Source of the DNA: Hymenochaete sp. R1
Lineage: Eukaryota > Basidiomycota > Agaricomycetes > Hymenochaetales > Hymenochaetaceae
Reading direction: 5' to 3'
DNA: 64,000 bases
Assembly: GCA_019400425.1 (NCBI GenBank)
Contig: JAFREE010000056.1
Span: 1-64,000 of the forward strand
A program made the position numbers and the translations under genes. The notes below the pieces were generated by a model that worked only from the letters and a program-made list of their open reading frames with translations, was not told where the DNA came from and ran no database searches. Below are positions 21,821-33,953 of the stretch, piece by piece. Numbering within the stretch: position 1 is the stretch's first letter; the number at the start of each line of letters is the position of its first letter.

Positions 21821-24609
21821 CTACGCAGCTTTTCCAGAATCCTCTTTCAAGCTCACGATCCTATTCAAGATAATCGTGTCTCCCTTCCTGAAACCAGGAG
21901 CAACATCTTCCCCTTCCGCAAGCGAAGCTATAGTGGCTTCTGAGTCCAACGCGAAATAAGCCACCCTCAACCCTTGGAACCTCACACACTCCTTGCCCAC
22001 TAGCTGCTCCTTCGTTGGCACCGGCGAATGCATGTCACTTGGACTCTTCATCTCCTCATTTTCCTCCAACGCCTTATGTGTTCGCTTCCCACTCTCCTCC
22101 CTCGCTTCCAGCCACGCGCGTTTCGCTAGATTCCAAAATCCGATCTCAAGCATCGCCCCATGGACAATCTCCAAGCTATCAGGGTTGATGTCAGCTTTGA
22201 AGTCTGGCTTTGCTGCGGACGGGTTCTCGCTCTTGAAGAGCTGGTGGAAAATTCGTGTTTCGTCGACTCGGACGGGGCTCCCCGACGCTGCGTGCTCTGC
22301 GACCCACTGGATGAACGCCTTGGGTTTCTTCGCTTCACCGCTATTCTCAAGCTTACAGATCAGCTCGGTGACTTCGCCTGTTGATGCGTCTGTTTTGTAC
22401 GAGATGCAAGTGATGGGATGGGGAGCTTGAAAAAGTCCGACTGTTTTCCCGGGAGCGAGACGGAAGAAGTCTTTGGAGTCCTGGAGGCGGAAATCGTCCG
22501 CATCGATATAGACAGTTCGTGTGAAGGGAACGGTAGTCGTCCCGAGCTCGGGGATCTTGGGGTGTAGGGGCTTCTCGATCATGAGAACGTAATCTTCTGC
22601 TAGGTTCTCGATGGTGACTTTCAAGGGGCGCAGGACCATCAGTAATCGAGGAACGGAATTCTCGAGGTACTTTCTGACTGTTTGCTCGAATCGGACGGTT
22701 TGGATATTGGTCGTTGCGGTTGAGACCCCGAGGGTGCTGACAAAAGAGATGATTGCACCAGGCGGGATGCCTCGTCTCCTGAGTGCGATGAGGGTGTAGA
22801 GACGAGGATCGTCCCAACCTCGTACATAGTCTTCCTTCACAAGCTGAAGAATTTTACGCTTGGACATGATCGTTCCTGTCACATTCAGCCGACCGTACTC
22901 GGACTGGCGGGGTTTGTAGACCTCGAGTGCGTCGCAAAGCCATTCGTATGAAACCCGGGATTGGACGAACTCGGTCGTACATAGCGAGTGACTGCGTGTG
23001 CATGAATTCAGAATTCATAAGCGGATATATGACGGAAGAAACATACGATATGTTTTCGAAGCTATCGACCAGACAATGTGTGAAATCGTACGTCGGATAG
23101 ATTTTCCACCTATCACCTGTCCTGTGGTGGGGAGCTTCAAGGACTCGATAAGCGATCAGATCCCACATCTGAGGATTCCCGTCTTCAAGGTTCTGCTTCA
23201 TTCGCAGAATCGCCTTTCCGGGGCTATGGCGACCATCCTTCATCTTCTGAAACTCTGCTAGCGATTCCTCGACTGGACGATCCCGGTGCGTACAGGCTCG
23301 CCGCGCTCCACCATCATCACCCCCTCGCATTTCGTGGATCTCTTCGCCTATGGTCCAGTTCAGTATCTGTGGAACAGACGAATTTGTAAACTCACCTGTG
23401 CAATGGCAAACGTACCCTTTGTCCCTCTTTATAAGCTCAACAGCGAGCTCGTATAGCTCCTGGAAGTAATCACTAGAATACGTGATCTTCCAGGGCTCGA
23501 ACCCCAACCATCTAACAATCTCCAATATGCTTTCGAAGTATCGCGCCTCCTCTGCTTCCGGGTTTGTGTCGTCATATCTCAAGTAACACTTCCCACAATT
23601 ATGTGCAGCATATCCAAAATTGACAAAGATAGCTTTTGAGTGCCCGATATGCAGGAACCCGTTGGGCTCTGGGGGAAATCGCGTCCAGACAACCCCTCTA
23701 GTCGCTGCTAAATGAGCGTCCCGAAGTTCTGGTTTGATCTGAGGGTTTCCTCCGGGCTTATGCAGTCGTCCGAGGAAACCCTCTTCAAAGACGGACTTTG
23801 TCGAAGGAGCAGTGGAAGATGAGCTAGGATCGGATACGGTCTCCTGTGTAGCTTTCTTGGGCTTGGGCTCCTAAAATCGAGGCATGAGATGAGCGTATAA
23901 TAATCAACATTGTATAAGGACCTACTGATGGCTTTGCTTTAGCCGCAGCTTTCTCTCCGAATGCTGTGATGAAAGCCTTCTCTACAGCATTCTTGATCTC
24001 GAGCGGACTTACCCATCTCACTCTGGGATCAGATTTCACGGTAGCGGTGCCCGAGCTAAGGCTCTGCCATCCATTGACCGCTTGAGAAGGTACGTATTCA
24101 GACACTATGGATTTCAACTGGTCTTCGGAAATGGTGAATCCTTTGCATCGCGTCAATACTGAGCATGCTAGGCATCTGTAAAACGCAACGTACCTACGCC
24201 ACATGCCTCATTGAATGCAGTCTCATCCACAGATAGCCCGTTGCTCTCAATGTATTTCGTAGCTTCTAATAGGAATAAGATGCGGCTATTTATATGTCAA
24301 ATAGCACGACATACCGGTCACTTGGTCTGTAGATTTGAGTCGATCGTCAAGAATGGCATTGACAATGTAGCTTTTGCTTGAGTTATCTAGAGTTCCACCT
24401 TTAACAGCTAGATGTGAGATCAACGAGGCTTTCTTGTCGCCCACGTCCTTCTCTCTAAGCCCATTTTCCTCTATGATGTCTTTGAGGGAGGCAGCGATTT
24501 TGGGGTTCTTGCAGGTCTCTGTAGCCTTAGCTTTTGTGAAGCCTATAGTTTGGAAGAGGTCGATGAGCTGCACAACTTCTGGATCGGTAGCATCGAACTT
24601 TGGGGCCAT
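21821..24609 (-). CDS. GLN4: Glutaminyl-tRNA synthetase, cytosolic
   Basis: Class I aminoacyl-tRNA synthetase that charges tRNA-Gln. Starts [20 protein letters not shown], the eukaryote-specific N-terminal tRNA-binding domain. The catalytic domain has [19 protein letters not shown] (HIGH motif) and [20 protein letters not shown]; the second signature reads [12 protein letters not shown] (KMSKS-like). The last exon, about 350 residues, holds the GlnRS anticodon-binding beta barrels and ends [20 protein letters not shown]. GlnRS rather than GluRS is supported by the N-terminal domain and by the C-terminal barrel sequence. Several introns interrupt the 5' half; the 3' half is one long exon. Confidence 0.95.
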
Positions 24610-24776
24610 GGAATAGCTGGTATATGATTCTCTTGAAAGCCTATGGCCGAAGGAATAGTTGAAGAAGAAGATGAGGAAAGGCGGTGAGTCACTACCTCAG
24701 GCTGGGACTAGCGGCAGCTGTATGCACTAGATCGGCGTTGAACAACGAGTCGCGAGCAGGTCGAGACTGGTTTGCC

Positions 24777-24807
<31 letters not shown>

Positions 24808-24961
24808 CCATCCAGAATTCCATAGCGCGTGCTCTTTTTCTGCCCTTGTTCCTCACCACCCTCTGTTCGCATCCAACGCCGACTATATCCGCAATGAGTC
24901 TGCGTGTAGTCTCTTCTTTCCTCCTCCTCTTACCACTACCATCCCTCATCAATTGAGGTAG
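24610..24961. promoter_or_regulatory. Divergent promoter GlnRS / GH79-like gene
   Basis: 352 bp between opposite starts, holding the trinucleotide microsatellite at 24775. No coding content seen. Confidence 0.5.
24775..24812. repeat. CCA/CAT trinucleotide microsatellite
   Basis: Uninterrupted CCA units change into CAT units and back, about 12 triplets in all. It lies in the shared promoter of two divergent genes, outside coding sequence. Confidence 0.9.
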
Positions 24962-27103
24962 ATGGCTGTATGTCTCTGTCCTTCGGTACTTCTTCATTTT
25001 GTGCTCTGGTCCTTGGCACTCGTCTATTTAAGTCATCACGCTACGGCTAGCTCTACGAATATTTCCTTGCCTTCTTCTTACATCGGCAACCATGTCTTGC
25101 GATCCAACTTTTTTGGGATCAGTATAGAACTTAGCACTATTAATACCCTCAGTACGTCTTCCCTTATGTTCGTGTTTCCATTCAGCTGGACAGCTTCTAG
25201 TTGGTGAAAATACCTCGTCCATACCACCGCAAATAATAAACTACTTCACGACCATACGGGAGAAGGTATGCACTTACTTCTTCATGTGATACTCCTGCAG
25301 TCATATTCACCGCTTGTGTTTTTAAGTCTCTTAATAACTTGCGCGTGCGCGTTGGAGGAAATTCAATGGACGACTCGACCTACGACCCATACCAGTCTCA
25401 AATGATCACCAACACTAGCTTCACCACCGATATACACGACCAGCCTGTGACTTATGGCCCTGTCTTATTTGACGTCCTTGCTGAGCTCGCAAACCAAGTC
25501 GGAGGCATTGAATACCTTATGGGTAAGTGCTGTAACTAAGTTCATAAGAATTACAACATCTAAGACCTTAACAAGGTCTTTCTCTTATTCTGAAGGATCA
25601 AAATAACCAAAGCTTAATTGTGCATACAGCCAACGAAACTCTAGGTAGCTATCTCGATGCTTTCCTTCTTGGAAATGTAGGTTGGTATGCTGCCTATAAG
25701 GAGCCTAAGCTGATTATCGACTTAAAGGAACCAGATTTGTATGAGAGACATGCAAAACGAGGTACTAATTATACGGAGCTTGATTACATCGAGGTGCGTT
25801 TATGCTTTTCAATGCGGAGAGATATGCCTGCACTCAATGCCTTATATTGGTGATAGGAATTTGTCAATGTCACCATACAACTTAATTCTTCTACCTACGG
25901 CGATCTCATCCCCCAGCCTTCTCTAGGGGGCCCCACTGTTTGCTGTTTTTGGGTGTGTGATCCATCGGCCTCTTGATTGTCATTCGCTCACAAGTCGTTG
26001 TTTATCTTCAGAATCTAATAGATTTGCTGGGCCAAGGGTATGTTACAGATTTGGGCACGGAGCTAAAGTACTTGAAGTGCGTAACAAATGATTGTATATT
26101 CACTGGACGAAGACCTAACTTCTCGTTAAGTCTCCAGCATTATCCACAGGATAATTGCAATGGCTACTACCTCCAGCTCGATTATTATGTCAATCACACC
26201 AACGGTGAGTGTTCGCAATAGCCCTTCTCTGCAATGTTCCAGTTCTCATGCCTGTCGGCTTTCTCAGTTCAAAATCTAGCTCAATGGCAAATAGATGGCG
26301 TCAATGCTTCAAAAGCAACAAACATTCCGGTCCTCTTAGGGGAGTTCAATACCGCCTCGTGTGGAGGTATACCAGGCATATCAGACACATTTGCTGCGAC
26401 GCTCTGGGCAATGGATTACGCCCTTCAACTAGCTTCAATCGGATACCAAGGTGTCTTCATTCATACTCGTGAAGCAGGCATAACGTATAACCTGTTCGAT
26501 CCTGATGGTTCAGAAGCCTGGATGACCATGCCAACTTATTATTCCCTCCTCCCCGTCGCGGAGGCACTCAGCGCGAGTAGTCCCAACGGGTCATATATAA
26601 TGGATCTTGACTTGCACGACGATTCCGGCAGTGGCTTTGTAGCTGGATATGGTATTTATGATTCCAACACCCATACGCCTACGTCCCTTCTTGTCTTCAA
26701 CTATGCCGATGCAGGGAACCAATCTAGCTCCTTCAAGGTCCCTGTCACTTCTCTAAGTGACAGCGGCGGCCAGTCCATACTCCTTCGAACGCTCGTAGCA
26801 CCCACTTTGACTGAGAAACACAACATTTCGTGGGGCGGCAAGACATTCATGGGCGTTTCAGATGCGAAAATGGTCGGAGCCGATCCCAACTTCGCGGGTG
26901 ATCAGCAGGTGTTCTGTGGATTGGATTCTGGTTGTCAATTCGAGGTGCCATCCCCCGGGGCAGCAGTACTTTTCATTCAGCGGACTAGTATATCTTCTGC
27001 ACTCGTTAGAATGCCTTTGCTCGTTTATAGGGCATATAGTCTCCTTATTTTGCTTATGGTTTTCTTTCACGTATTTCTCAATAGTCTCATATCCAGCTTA
27101 TGA
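24962..27103 (+). CDS. Secreted GH79-like glycosidase
   Basis: Family 79-type glycoside hydrolase, related to fungal beta-glucuronidases that act on arabinogalactan-type glycans. Signal peptide in the first 29 residues (LLHFVLWSLALVYLSHHATA). After splicing the (beta/alpha)8 domain shows RVGGNSMDDSTYDP, then LLGNEPKL with the acid/base Glu formed across an intron after LLGN, and VLLGEFNTASCGG with the nucleophile Glu. A C-terminal beta-sandwich follows and reaches GAAVLFI, where family members usually end. Here the frame continues about 40 residues with a strongly hydrophobic stretch (SLLILLMVFFHVFLNSLISS), suggesting a membrane or GPI-type anchor. Several Asn-X-Ser/Thr sites fit a secreted glycoprotein. 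The precise glycan substrate is unknown. Exon joins near 25320 and 25960 are my best reading. Confidence 0.82.
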
Positions 27104-27245
27104 CCTGGTGTATTTGTTTCTTGGCCATAATTTCAGCAGGCTATTATATTTACACTACAGATCTTTCCTACACTATAAACGAATAAACTACATACGAATT
27201 TACAAAGTACGTGGGACGACTTGTTGTCATAATCCCCTCAGATAT

Positions 27246-29153
27246 TTAATAGGTTAGATGAGGTCCACTTTGACTAGGAGAAAAGCCTGCGATCGCCTGA
27301 GCCCTTTCAATCCGGGCGACTACCAGCATGTCAGGCTTTGGAGGTACTGGAGGGCAGCTTATCAAAGCGGGCTTTACGTTCCGTCCAAACCCACCAACCC
27401 ACAGGCCGGAAGGGGTCTTGTCCAACTGCTTGCGCAGTTGCTTGATCTGTTCCTTCAACACATGCTCGAAGGAATCGTCGTTTTCATCCGAAGCTAAGAG
27501 GACTAAGGTCGAAACGCTGCGAGGACATTAACTGGATACTCTCGCGTTAATGCAGGACGGAAGAGGAGGCTTACAAGCATTCTTTGAGGTATGCGAACGA
27601 GAACTTGTCTGTCATAGTCGCGACATCCTTCGCGAGTGAGTCGGGGAAATCAATGTCCTTGTTGTTGTGCAGCTTGTTCTGCCAATACTTGGTATACAAC
27701 AAACGCTCACTAAGGGTAGGATTGTCAAAGAGGCTGACGCTAACATCAGTACTATTGCTCAAACGTACGAAAATTCGGGTAAGCTCACTAGATTCGATCA
27801 AAGCGACTCGGTCTTTCCGATAGACCAGGGTCAAGGCGGTCGAAGTGATTGGTTGTGCCGACCAATAAGAGCCCGTCATTACCTTCCAGTCCGTCCAGTT
27901 GGTTCAAGAAAAACGAGCGGTTTCTGTCATTGATGAGACTGTCTATGTCTTCCAATACGATGACGCAGGGTGCGAGAAGCCTTGCCCTCGAAAATACCAT
28001 TTGCATAGCACCTTCTTCGCCCATGTAGCCTATTTATGTTGTAACACCAAGCTTTGATAAGCATTTCATTTCCCAAGGCTATTTTCATTACTAACTTTGG
28101 AATGATTTGACGTATAAAGGATTAAAGCCACGTTCTTGTACTGTCTTCATAACAGCCTTCAGACTGATCGTTTTGCCATTGCCTATTGTTTTTGTCAGTA
28201 CCGAGCCTATCGAAAGCCCGCATAACATACCGGGAGGGCCATGCATAATTAATCCCCTTTTCCAAGGAATGCCCAGGCTCTTGTATAAGTTTTCCGAGTC
28301 AAAGAATGAGTAGACGTCCTTTTGCAGCGACTTCTTAAAGGATTCGTCCAAGATGACATCGTCCCAGTTGGCCTTCTGAACCTCCTTCCACAGGGCGGCC
28401 TGAGCAAGAACGTATTCAAAAAAGTATTCGCAAAGAGTAAAGAGTCTCTCACATTTTTTGACCAGTAACCAGAATTAAACACCCAAATCTCGTTGTGCAA
28501 CTCATTCGCCCAAGAGCCAGCTGCCATCATGAGCTTATAAGAAGGTTCTGAGGGACCTGCATGGAGGATGTAATGTTGGTTGTAAGTGCCAAAGCCTTCG
28601 GTGTATTTGACAATGTAGGTCGTGAACTCGTATTTCTATCGAATTCAAAATGTTAGAGAGCTATACAGGTCCACCAAAACAGGTTTGAGAGAGCGCTCAC
28701 TTCCCACGCAGTCCTGAAGCACCCAAACTCTACTGAGTTCAACAGTATACCCTTTGAGCTGCCTGTCGGAATGAACAGGGAGTTTGTGATGAGCTCGTCC
28801 GGTTTTAGCGGCACGCTGATGGCTCTAGGGAAGCCGAGAAGGTCGAAGTTGTAATCCTGGGACATGACCAAAGAGTGGTCAGGATGAAGCTTTTTTAACA
28901 AGTCGACTCTGCAGAGTTAAGCCAATGTTGTTAAAAAGTGAGTTCAGCGGAAGGTTTATGCTGATGACGCACCCTATGAGTCCAGGCCTAGAGAACTTGT
29001 TCGATGCTGGAACAGCATGAGAGGCATCCTGAATTGAGCCGTTATCTACACACCTTTGTCTATCCAGCCAGAGTATCCATCGCTACTTTCTCTCTCGGGT
29101 CTATCCTCCGCGAATGAGACCTTGATGAATGCATCTTCAAGAGAGGTAGACAT
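27246..29153 (-). CDS. AAA-type ATPase, fungal, unknown target
   Basis: Single AAA domain protein. Start MSTSLEDAFIKVSFAEDRPE. After about 230 residues of family-specific N-terminal sequence comes Walker A HGPPGNGKT, Walker B VIVLEDIDSL, and the sensor/arginine-finger region GTTNHFDRLDPGLSERPSRFD. It ends with a helical segment and a Pro-rich tail (SCPPVPPKPDM). The N-terminal part contains WANELHNEIWVFNSGYWSKN, typical of a basidiomycete AAA group related in its ATPase core to BCS1-like proteins. I see no mitochondrial targeting or membrane segment, so BCS1 function is not supported. Its substrate is unknown. An intron at about 27532-27576 joins KEC(F) to VSTLVLLASDEND. Confidence 0.87.
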
Positions 29154-29536
29154 GAAGCAGAGTCGCGTAGTATCGACAAAATCAGCGCTCGTTTGACAAG
29201 TGTTTTTATAGGTACAGAATCAAGGACAGAGATGACCGTCCTGCGAAGAACATACGTCGGTGTAAGTCCGACGGTTCGAATAGGGCGTGATGATGATGAC
29301 GGAGGCGGGAAGCGGGGGATCGTGATCGGCACCATTTAAAGCTTATGATTCCGCAGCTCCGAATATATCGGCCTTCAAAAAGACAGCAAGTCCTCAGAAT
29401 AGAAAATGAAGGGCGTGAATGCAATTCAAATATCTAAGAAGTAGATATACATAAGCAAGAATTAGATACCAAGTCTATTGATAGTGGGTGGTGATATGCA
29501 TTGTCTATGTGAGCAGTATGAGGTTGAGAGGACAAT
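29154..29536. other. Intergenic, AAA promoter and SET gene 3' end
   Basis: No gene recognised. It holds the leader of the AAA ATPase gene and the downstream region of the SET-domain gene; both are on the minus strand. Confidence 0.6.
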
Positions 29537-31134
29537 CTAAGCACCTTCCTGCTCAACCAGAACTTCATGCTCAACGGTGATCACGTCAGAACCTTCCATT
29601 TTGTGAGAACTGTCTTGGATCTCACTCTCCGAGAGAACAACTGTCTCAGAGGCTGAGGATTGCGACAGAGGCGGGGGTGCAGGAATGGAATTCCCTTCCT
29701 CACATTTCGAGCAAACGCAAGAGAATTTCCATCCAGCCTCCAGTTCCTGACGGCGACGTTCGTACGCTTCTGATGGTGATTCGTTTTCATGCGACGTAGA
29801 GTCGACATATGACATTGTGAGCTCTTCTCCCTCTTCGACATCACGTTCAGCGACGAGGTGCAATTCGGAAGTGCCATTAACGAATGTCGGTCGAGTAGAG
29901 GGAACGCATGAGTGAGAAAGCTATTACAAAAAATTGGTCAAACACTGATCATATATGATTCATCAGGGACCCACATAAGCCGATACAAGGTAGAAACCAC
30001 TTCCAATTTGCTTAGAGCTTCCTAGAGGAGTTCTAGCGCACTCAGATCCTTCGCTGAAGCCAGCCTTTTTTACTGATGAGTCCAACGTCTTCAATCAGAT
30101 TGACAAAGTATTTACCTTGTCCGTGCGACCATCACCATGAGAAATGCCAATCATATTGTACTCCATCTTAGTCCTGTATGTGTTATGACGTTCATCGTTG
30201 AAGATATCATCCAAAAATGGCAGGCTTTTCTCCAGGACTTCTTTTAAAACCTTGTGTTCACCCTCAGGTGCATTCGACTCGTTGAAATGCAAGCGCTGCA
30301 AGTGATCGAAGATTGTATATTCCGGGTCGATTGCCAGCGGATGCATATGCGACTTCAAGCTTTCCAAGCCAAGGACCTTGCCCAACTCAGCAAGAATCTG
30401 AACCGTCGCAAGTTTAGCCGTGAGGAAGAATGCAGCGCTCTGCGTCGAGCGCCAATACTCGACGAAAGTCTGTTGCGCCGCGGAGCGTGTTTCCTTATCA
30501 ACGGGAGGCATGCCAGGCATCTCGATAGGGAGTGGAACCTCGTTGCCAATTAGGAGGCTCATGGCTTGTGCATTCGCGTCGCTTTGGCACTTCTCGGAGC
30601 AATAGACGGATCGCAGCCGGTCATCCTCTGGAACGACAGGACGATCTTTCGCTATGTCGCGCATACAATGGGAACAATGAGTGCCTCGACCTTGTATATC
30701 GGCGTCTAGGGTTGCGACTATAGGATATTCCTAGAGTTTTTTTTCAAATGCATGTCCTTCATTCATAAACACAGGTCCTTACCGTGTAGATGGTTTCGCC
30801 GGCTTTGAAGTTCTTAGACGCGATCAGGACATGTGCACGCTTCCGACTGGAGCCATTAACTTCATCGAGCTTCTTAACTTTGACATTCATCGACCGATCG
30901 GGGAAGTTGTCGAAGTAACCTAAATGAAAGACGAACCTCAGAAAACTCCAACAATCGGTTTGCTTTCAGACGCACCAGTGATGCGACCAACGGCCTACAT
31001 GATCAGAAATGGCATTGAAAACATGCGAAATTATATTATTAGATATTGTTCTTTTCTTTTGAGTGTCGTTGATACTGTTCAGAGGGGGATAGTGGACACG
31101 AAACAACAGCAATTGCAGCCACAAAGCTTTTCAT
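29537..31134 (-). CDS. SET-domain protein with MYND-like zinc cluster (SMYD/Set5-6 type)
   Basis: Probable protein-lysine methyltransferase. The N-terminal half of a SET domain (HVLIASKNFKAGETIYTEYP) is followed by a Cys/His cluster, HCSHC...VYCSEKC, in the position of a MYND zinc finger. Then comes a helical insert, and the second SET half with SHSCVPSTRPTFVNGTSELH and EEGEELTMSYVD (AdoMet-binding Asn/His region and catalytic Tyr). A post-SET Cys motif, CVCSKCEEG, closes it, and an acidic Ser-rich tail ends at 29537. Substrate unknown. My start is the ATG at 31134, joined through a 59-nt exon and a 19-nt microexon (30976-30994) to GYFDNFPDRSMN. This ATG overlaps the TGA of TOM20. An internal ATG at 30890 is the alternative start and would avoid the overlap. 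Confidence 0.8.
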
Positions 31135-31924
31135 AATGATGGACCAGCGCTTCCCGGATCTGTTACCCTATCCCAGTCCTGAGACGAACCCTCTGATGGG
31201 GGACCCTTCGAGAGAGGACTCGTCGGATCCATTCCCATAGCAAAGCCCAGGTCCATATCCCCCATCTGCGAAATTTCACTCACATCCAAATTGTACAATT
31301 GCAGAACGACCTTCCGGAGAATGAGCATATGCCTAGAGATGCATAAATTCAAAAGAATGGCATACCATGAGTACCGGCTCCGGAACAGTCTTCTGGTAGA
31401 TGGCAATAAGCTCCATCGGCGAGGGATAGACACGCATCGCTTGATAGAAGAGAATGGCCGCATCCAAGAACGCTTGAGGGCCTAACGAAAAAGTGAGGAT
31501 ATGAATTAACAGGCGCCAAAGAATAATATTGAACGCACCGCTCGCCAGTAAAGCCTCTGCACGGCCGACGGAATCAATGAAGAACTGATGACGCTCTTCA
31601 GTCACCATCGGTAATGGCTGCTTGTTTGCAGCCTCGTGTATCTCTTTAAGCACTTCAGGAGGCACCTCTAGAGCAGCCTTAGCCTCAGAAACTTCTTTTT
31701 CTTTTGTCTCCGCTACCACTTTGTTGACTTTTTTCTTTTGTGAGCCTGTCGACTAAATTTAGCTAGCCGCTGAATAGAAAACAACGTCAGAAGTCCTACG
31801 TACGGATTTTTTTCCGGAAAGACGCATCATTGCGACGTTTGTAGTCAAAGTAGACGGCGTAGGCCAGTAAGCCGCCAATAGCGGTGATGCCAGCAATAGT
31901 GAGGATGGAGGACTCCCTGTTCAT
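31131..31924 (-). CDS. TOM20: Mitochondrial import receptor Tom20
   Basis: Outer-membrane receptor that recognises presequences of mitochondrial precursors. Starts MNRESSILTIAGITAIGGLL, with one N-terminal transmembrane anchor (about residues 8-26) and a basic flank YFDYKRRNDASFRKK. It then has the family core RHQFFIDSVGRAEALLASGP and DAAILFYQAMRVYPSPMELI (the TPR-like receptor fold), then a DLGFAMGMDPTSPLSKGPPS tail ending PGSAGPSL. Exon 1 joins ...RKKI(R) to SQKKKVNK. Divergent from the GST-fold gene with 285 bp between starts. Its stop overlaps the inferred start of the SET-domain gene on the same strand. Confidence 0.93.
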
Positions 31925-32209
31925 CGCCTTAGTGTGTCGACGTGTTGGTCGGAGGCAGAGTCCTGAATCCGCCTTCACGCGTCGGATCGCGAAAATGAAG
32001 GCTTACGATTACATCATACTTGCGTCGATCATGCTGACCCGGGCCGAGCCGGCAACTTCAGTCAGCCGGTATTTCTGTCTCTCCACACCATGATTCGATT
32101 CGACTTGAAGTTGGACGTTTCTTCTCTTTGAATGCTACTCTCGTGAGCTCTGACCACCCAATATCTCCAATCTCAGGCTGAGCTCTATAACGCTGATAAG
32201 AGGTCAAGT
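31925..32209. promoter_or_regulatory. Divergent promoter TOM20 / GST-like gene
   Basis: 285 bp between opposite start codons. It contains a small imperfect palindrome (AGCCGGCAACTTCAGTCAGC near 32048-32070). No TATA box is evident. Confidence 0.4.
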
Positions 32210-33639
32210 ATGTCTTCGGCGAAGACGAACCCTCCTGTTGTTTTGTACGGCTACGATGCCTCACCTTTCAGTAAGTCTTTTTTGAACTGTACCAACACCA
32301 TCACAGACTCTGACCATGTTTTTTTCCATGTAGCTATGAAATTATACAACATACTTTCTCTTAAGAACATTCCACATTATAGGGTTGATGTGAGTCTGTG
32401 CCGTAACTAGACACTGCGTTTATCTAAAGACCGCTTACAGACGGCCATGACACTTCCCCGACCGGAAATAACGGATTTTCTAGGTATGGGCCGAGGCTCA
32501 AAAACGCCTGTGCAATAGTGAATGGTAATTTAAACAGGCCTCACGTATCGTCGCATGCCCATCCTGGCTATCGGGAATGATGTCTATTGTGACACGAGTC
32601 TGATAATACCTGCTCTCGAGAAGCAATTCACTACGAAGCAAGGCTTCGCCACCATCTTTCCCCGTCGCAAAGATGGCGGGGACCCAGGCATAGGGATGAC
32701 CAAGGCTTTATCGACTTTCTATTTCGATCGAAATGTCTTTGGCGTGGCCGCAGGTCTCTTGCCCTACAATAAGCTCCCAGCAGATTTTATTGAGGACCGT
32801 GGCAAGGTAAGCCTGAGCTCACGAATCAAGGAAAAGAATCCCATGTCTACACGAAAACTGCTTTTGCGCAGTGGTTTGGCGCTCCTTTAGACGTGAAAAA
32901 GACGATGGCAAAGCAGCCGGCCGCTCGCAGTCAATTATCTTCGCACTTGGTATGTGACCAAAACTGAGTGTGAGACGTCTTCTCGATCAATGTTTTACTC
33001 GCAGCACATTCTCGAAGAACAACTTGTTGACGGTCGGGAATGGCTACTTGATACTGCTGAACCTGGACTGGGAGATATCAGTGCATTCAATACATACGGT
33101 TGGATAAATCGATTTGCTGGAACCCGAGAAGTGTTCTCGAAAGACAAATTTCCCTTCACCTTGAGAGTGAGCCCACAATGAACTTATAAGCAGCCCCAGA
33201 TCTTTTTGCTGATCTAGTTACAGTGGATTGAACGTATGTCCAACTTTGTGAAGGAAAAAGGCAAAGCGAACGAGTCCGGAATCACCAAAATCGACGGAAC
33301 CTCCGCTGCACAGGTCATTGCAGAGAGTAAAGGATCTGTAACAATACGATTTGACAACGATGAAGCTTCTCGGCTCGGATTGGAGCATGGAATTGAAGTT
33401 GAGGTAGTCCCGGAAGATAATGGTAGGCGTCTTTCAATTGGCTTTTGGACTTGTTTTATAAGAGCGATGTGTTCTTTCTTTTCCTAGCAACAAATTATCC
33501 GACAAAGGGCATCCTCGTCGGACTCGACCGAGAGGAAGCGGTTCTCCAACTTCGTGGAAGTAAGGTTCCGAGTCTTCGATGCCACTTCCCCCGTTTCAAT
33601 TTTCGTATAAGGCGTGCTAAGCCTTCTAGCAAGTTGTAA
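32210..33639 (+). CDS. Glutathione S-transferase-fold protein, fungal type
   Basis: N-terminal thioredoxin-like domain, VVLYGYDASPFTMKLYNILS, where SPFT takes the position of the catalytic Ser/Tyr region. PILAIGNDVYCDTSLIIPAL follows, the conserved SNAIL/TRAIL-like glutathione-binding part (here DTS). An all-helical GST C-terminal domain comes next with REWLLDTAEPGLGDISAF. After it is a beta-rich extension (GIEVEVVPEDN, then KGILVGLDREEAVLQLRGSK) ending at 33639. That GST-plus-extension layout is typical of a large fungal group. Glutathione transfer or peroxidase activity is likely but the substrate is not known. Introns are short; first exon MSSAKTNPPVVLYGYDASPF. Confidence 0.86.
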
Positions 33640-33953
33640 ATGTCGTGTTTATATGCTCTCCGCGTAGTATTAAACGCCCAGGATAGGATTGTTTGTATGT
33701 TTGTACCTAGTCTCAGCCATAATGCAAGTTAGTATGATTCTCAAAAAGTGACTAGCGGATCTGTGATATATACATAGTCAAAAAACCATTATGCTGCTCG
33801 TCTAAGATAACGCAGACTATTGAATATTATATCACTGGACAGGCAAGAAAATGAACCAGCAAAATTCCAGACCGGGTACATGTATGGTTACATATGATCA
33901 TTTCACGTACACTTCAAGCCACCCCGACCCCGTATAGTAAAGACAAACCCCTC
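33640..33953. other. Intergenic between convergent genes
   Basis: AT-rich shared 3' space of the GST-like gene (+) and the unknown gene (-). Nothing coding seen. Confidence 0.6.

Noticed and set aside
27246..29153. Bcs1 mitochondrial chaperone
   Set aside because: The ATPase core is similar but there is no N-terminal membrane segment or Bcs1-specific domain.
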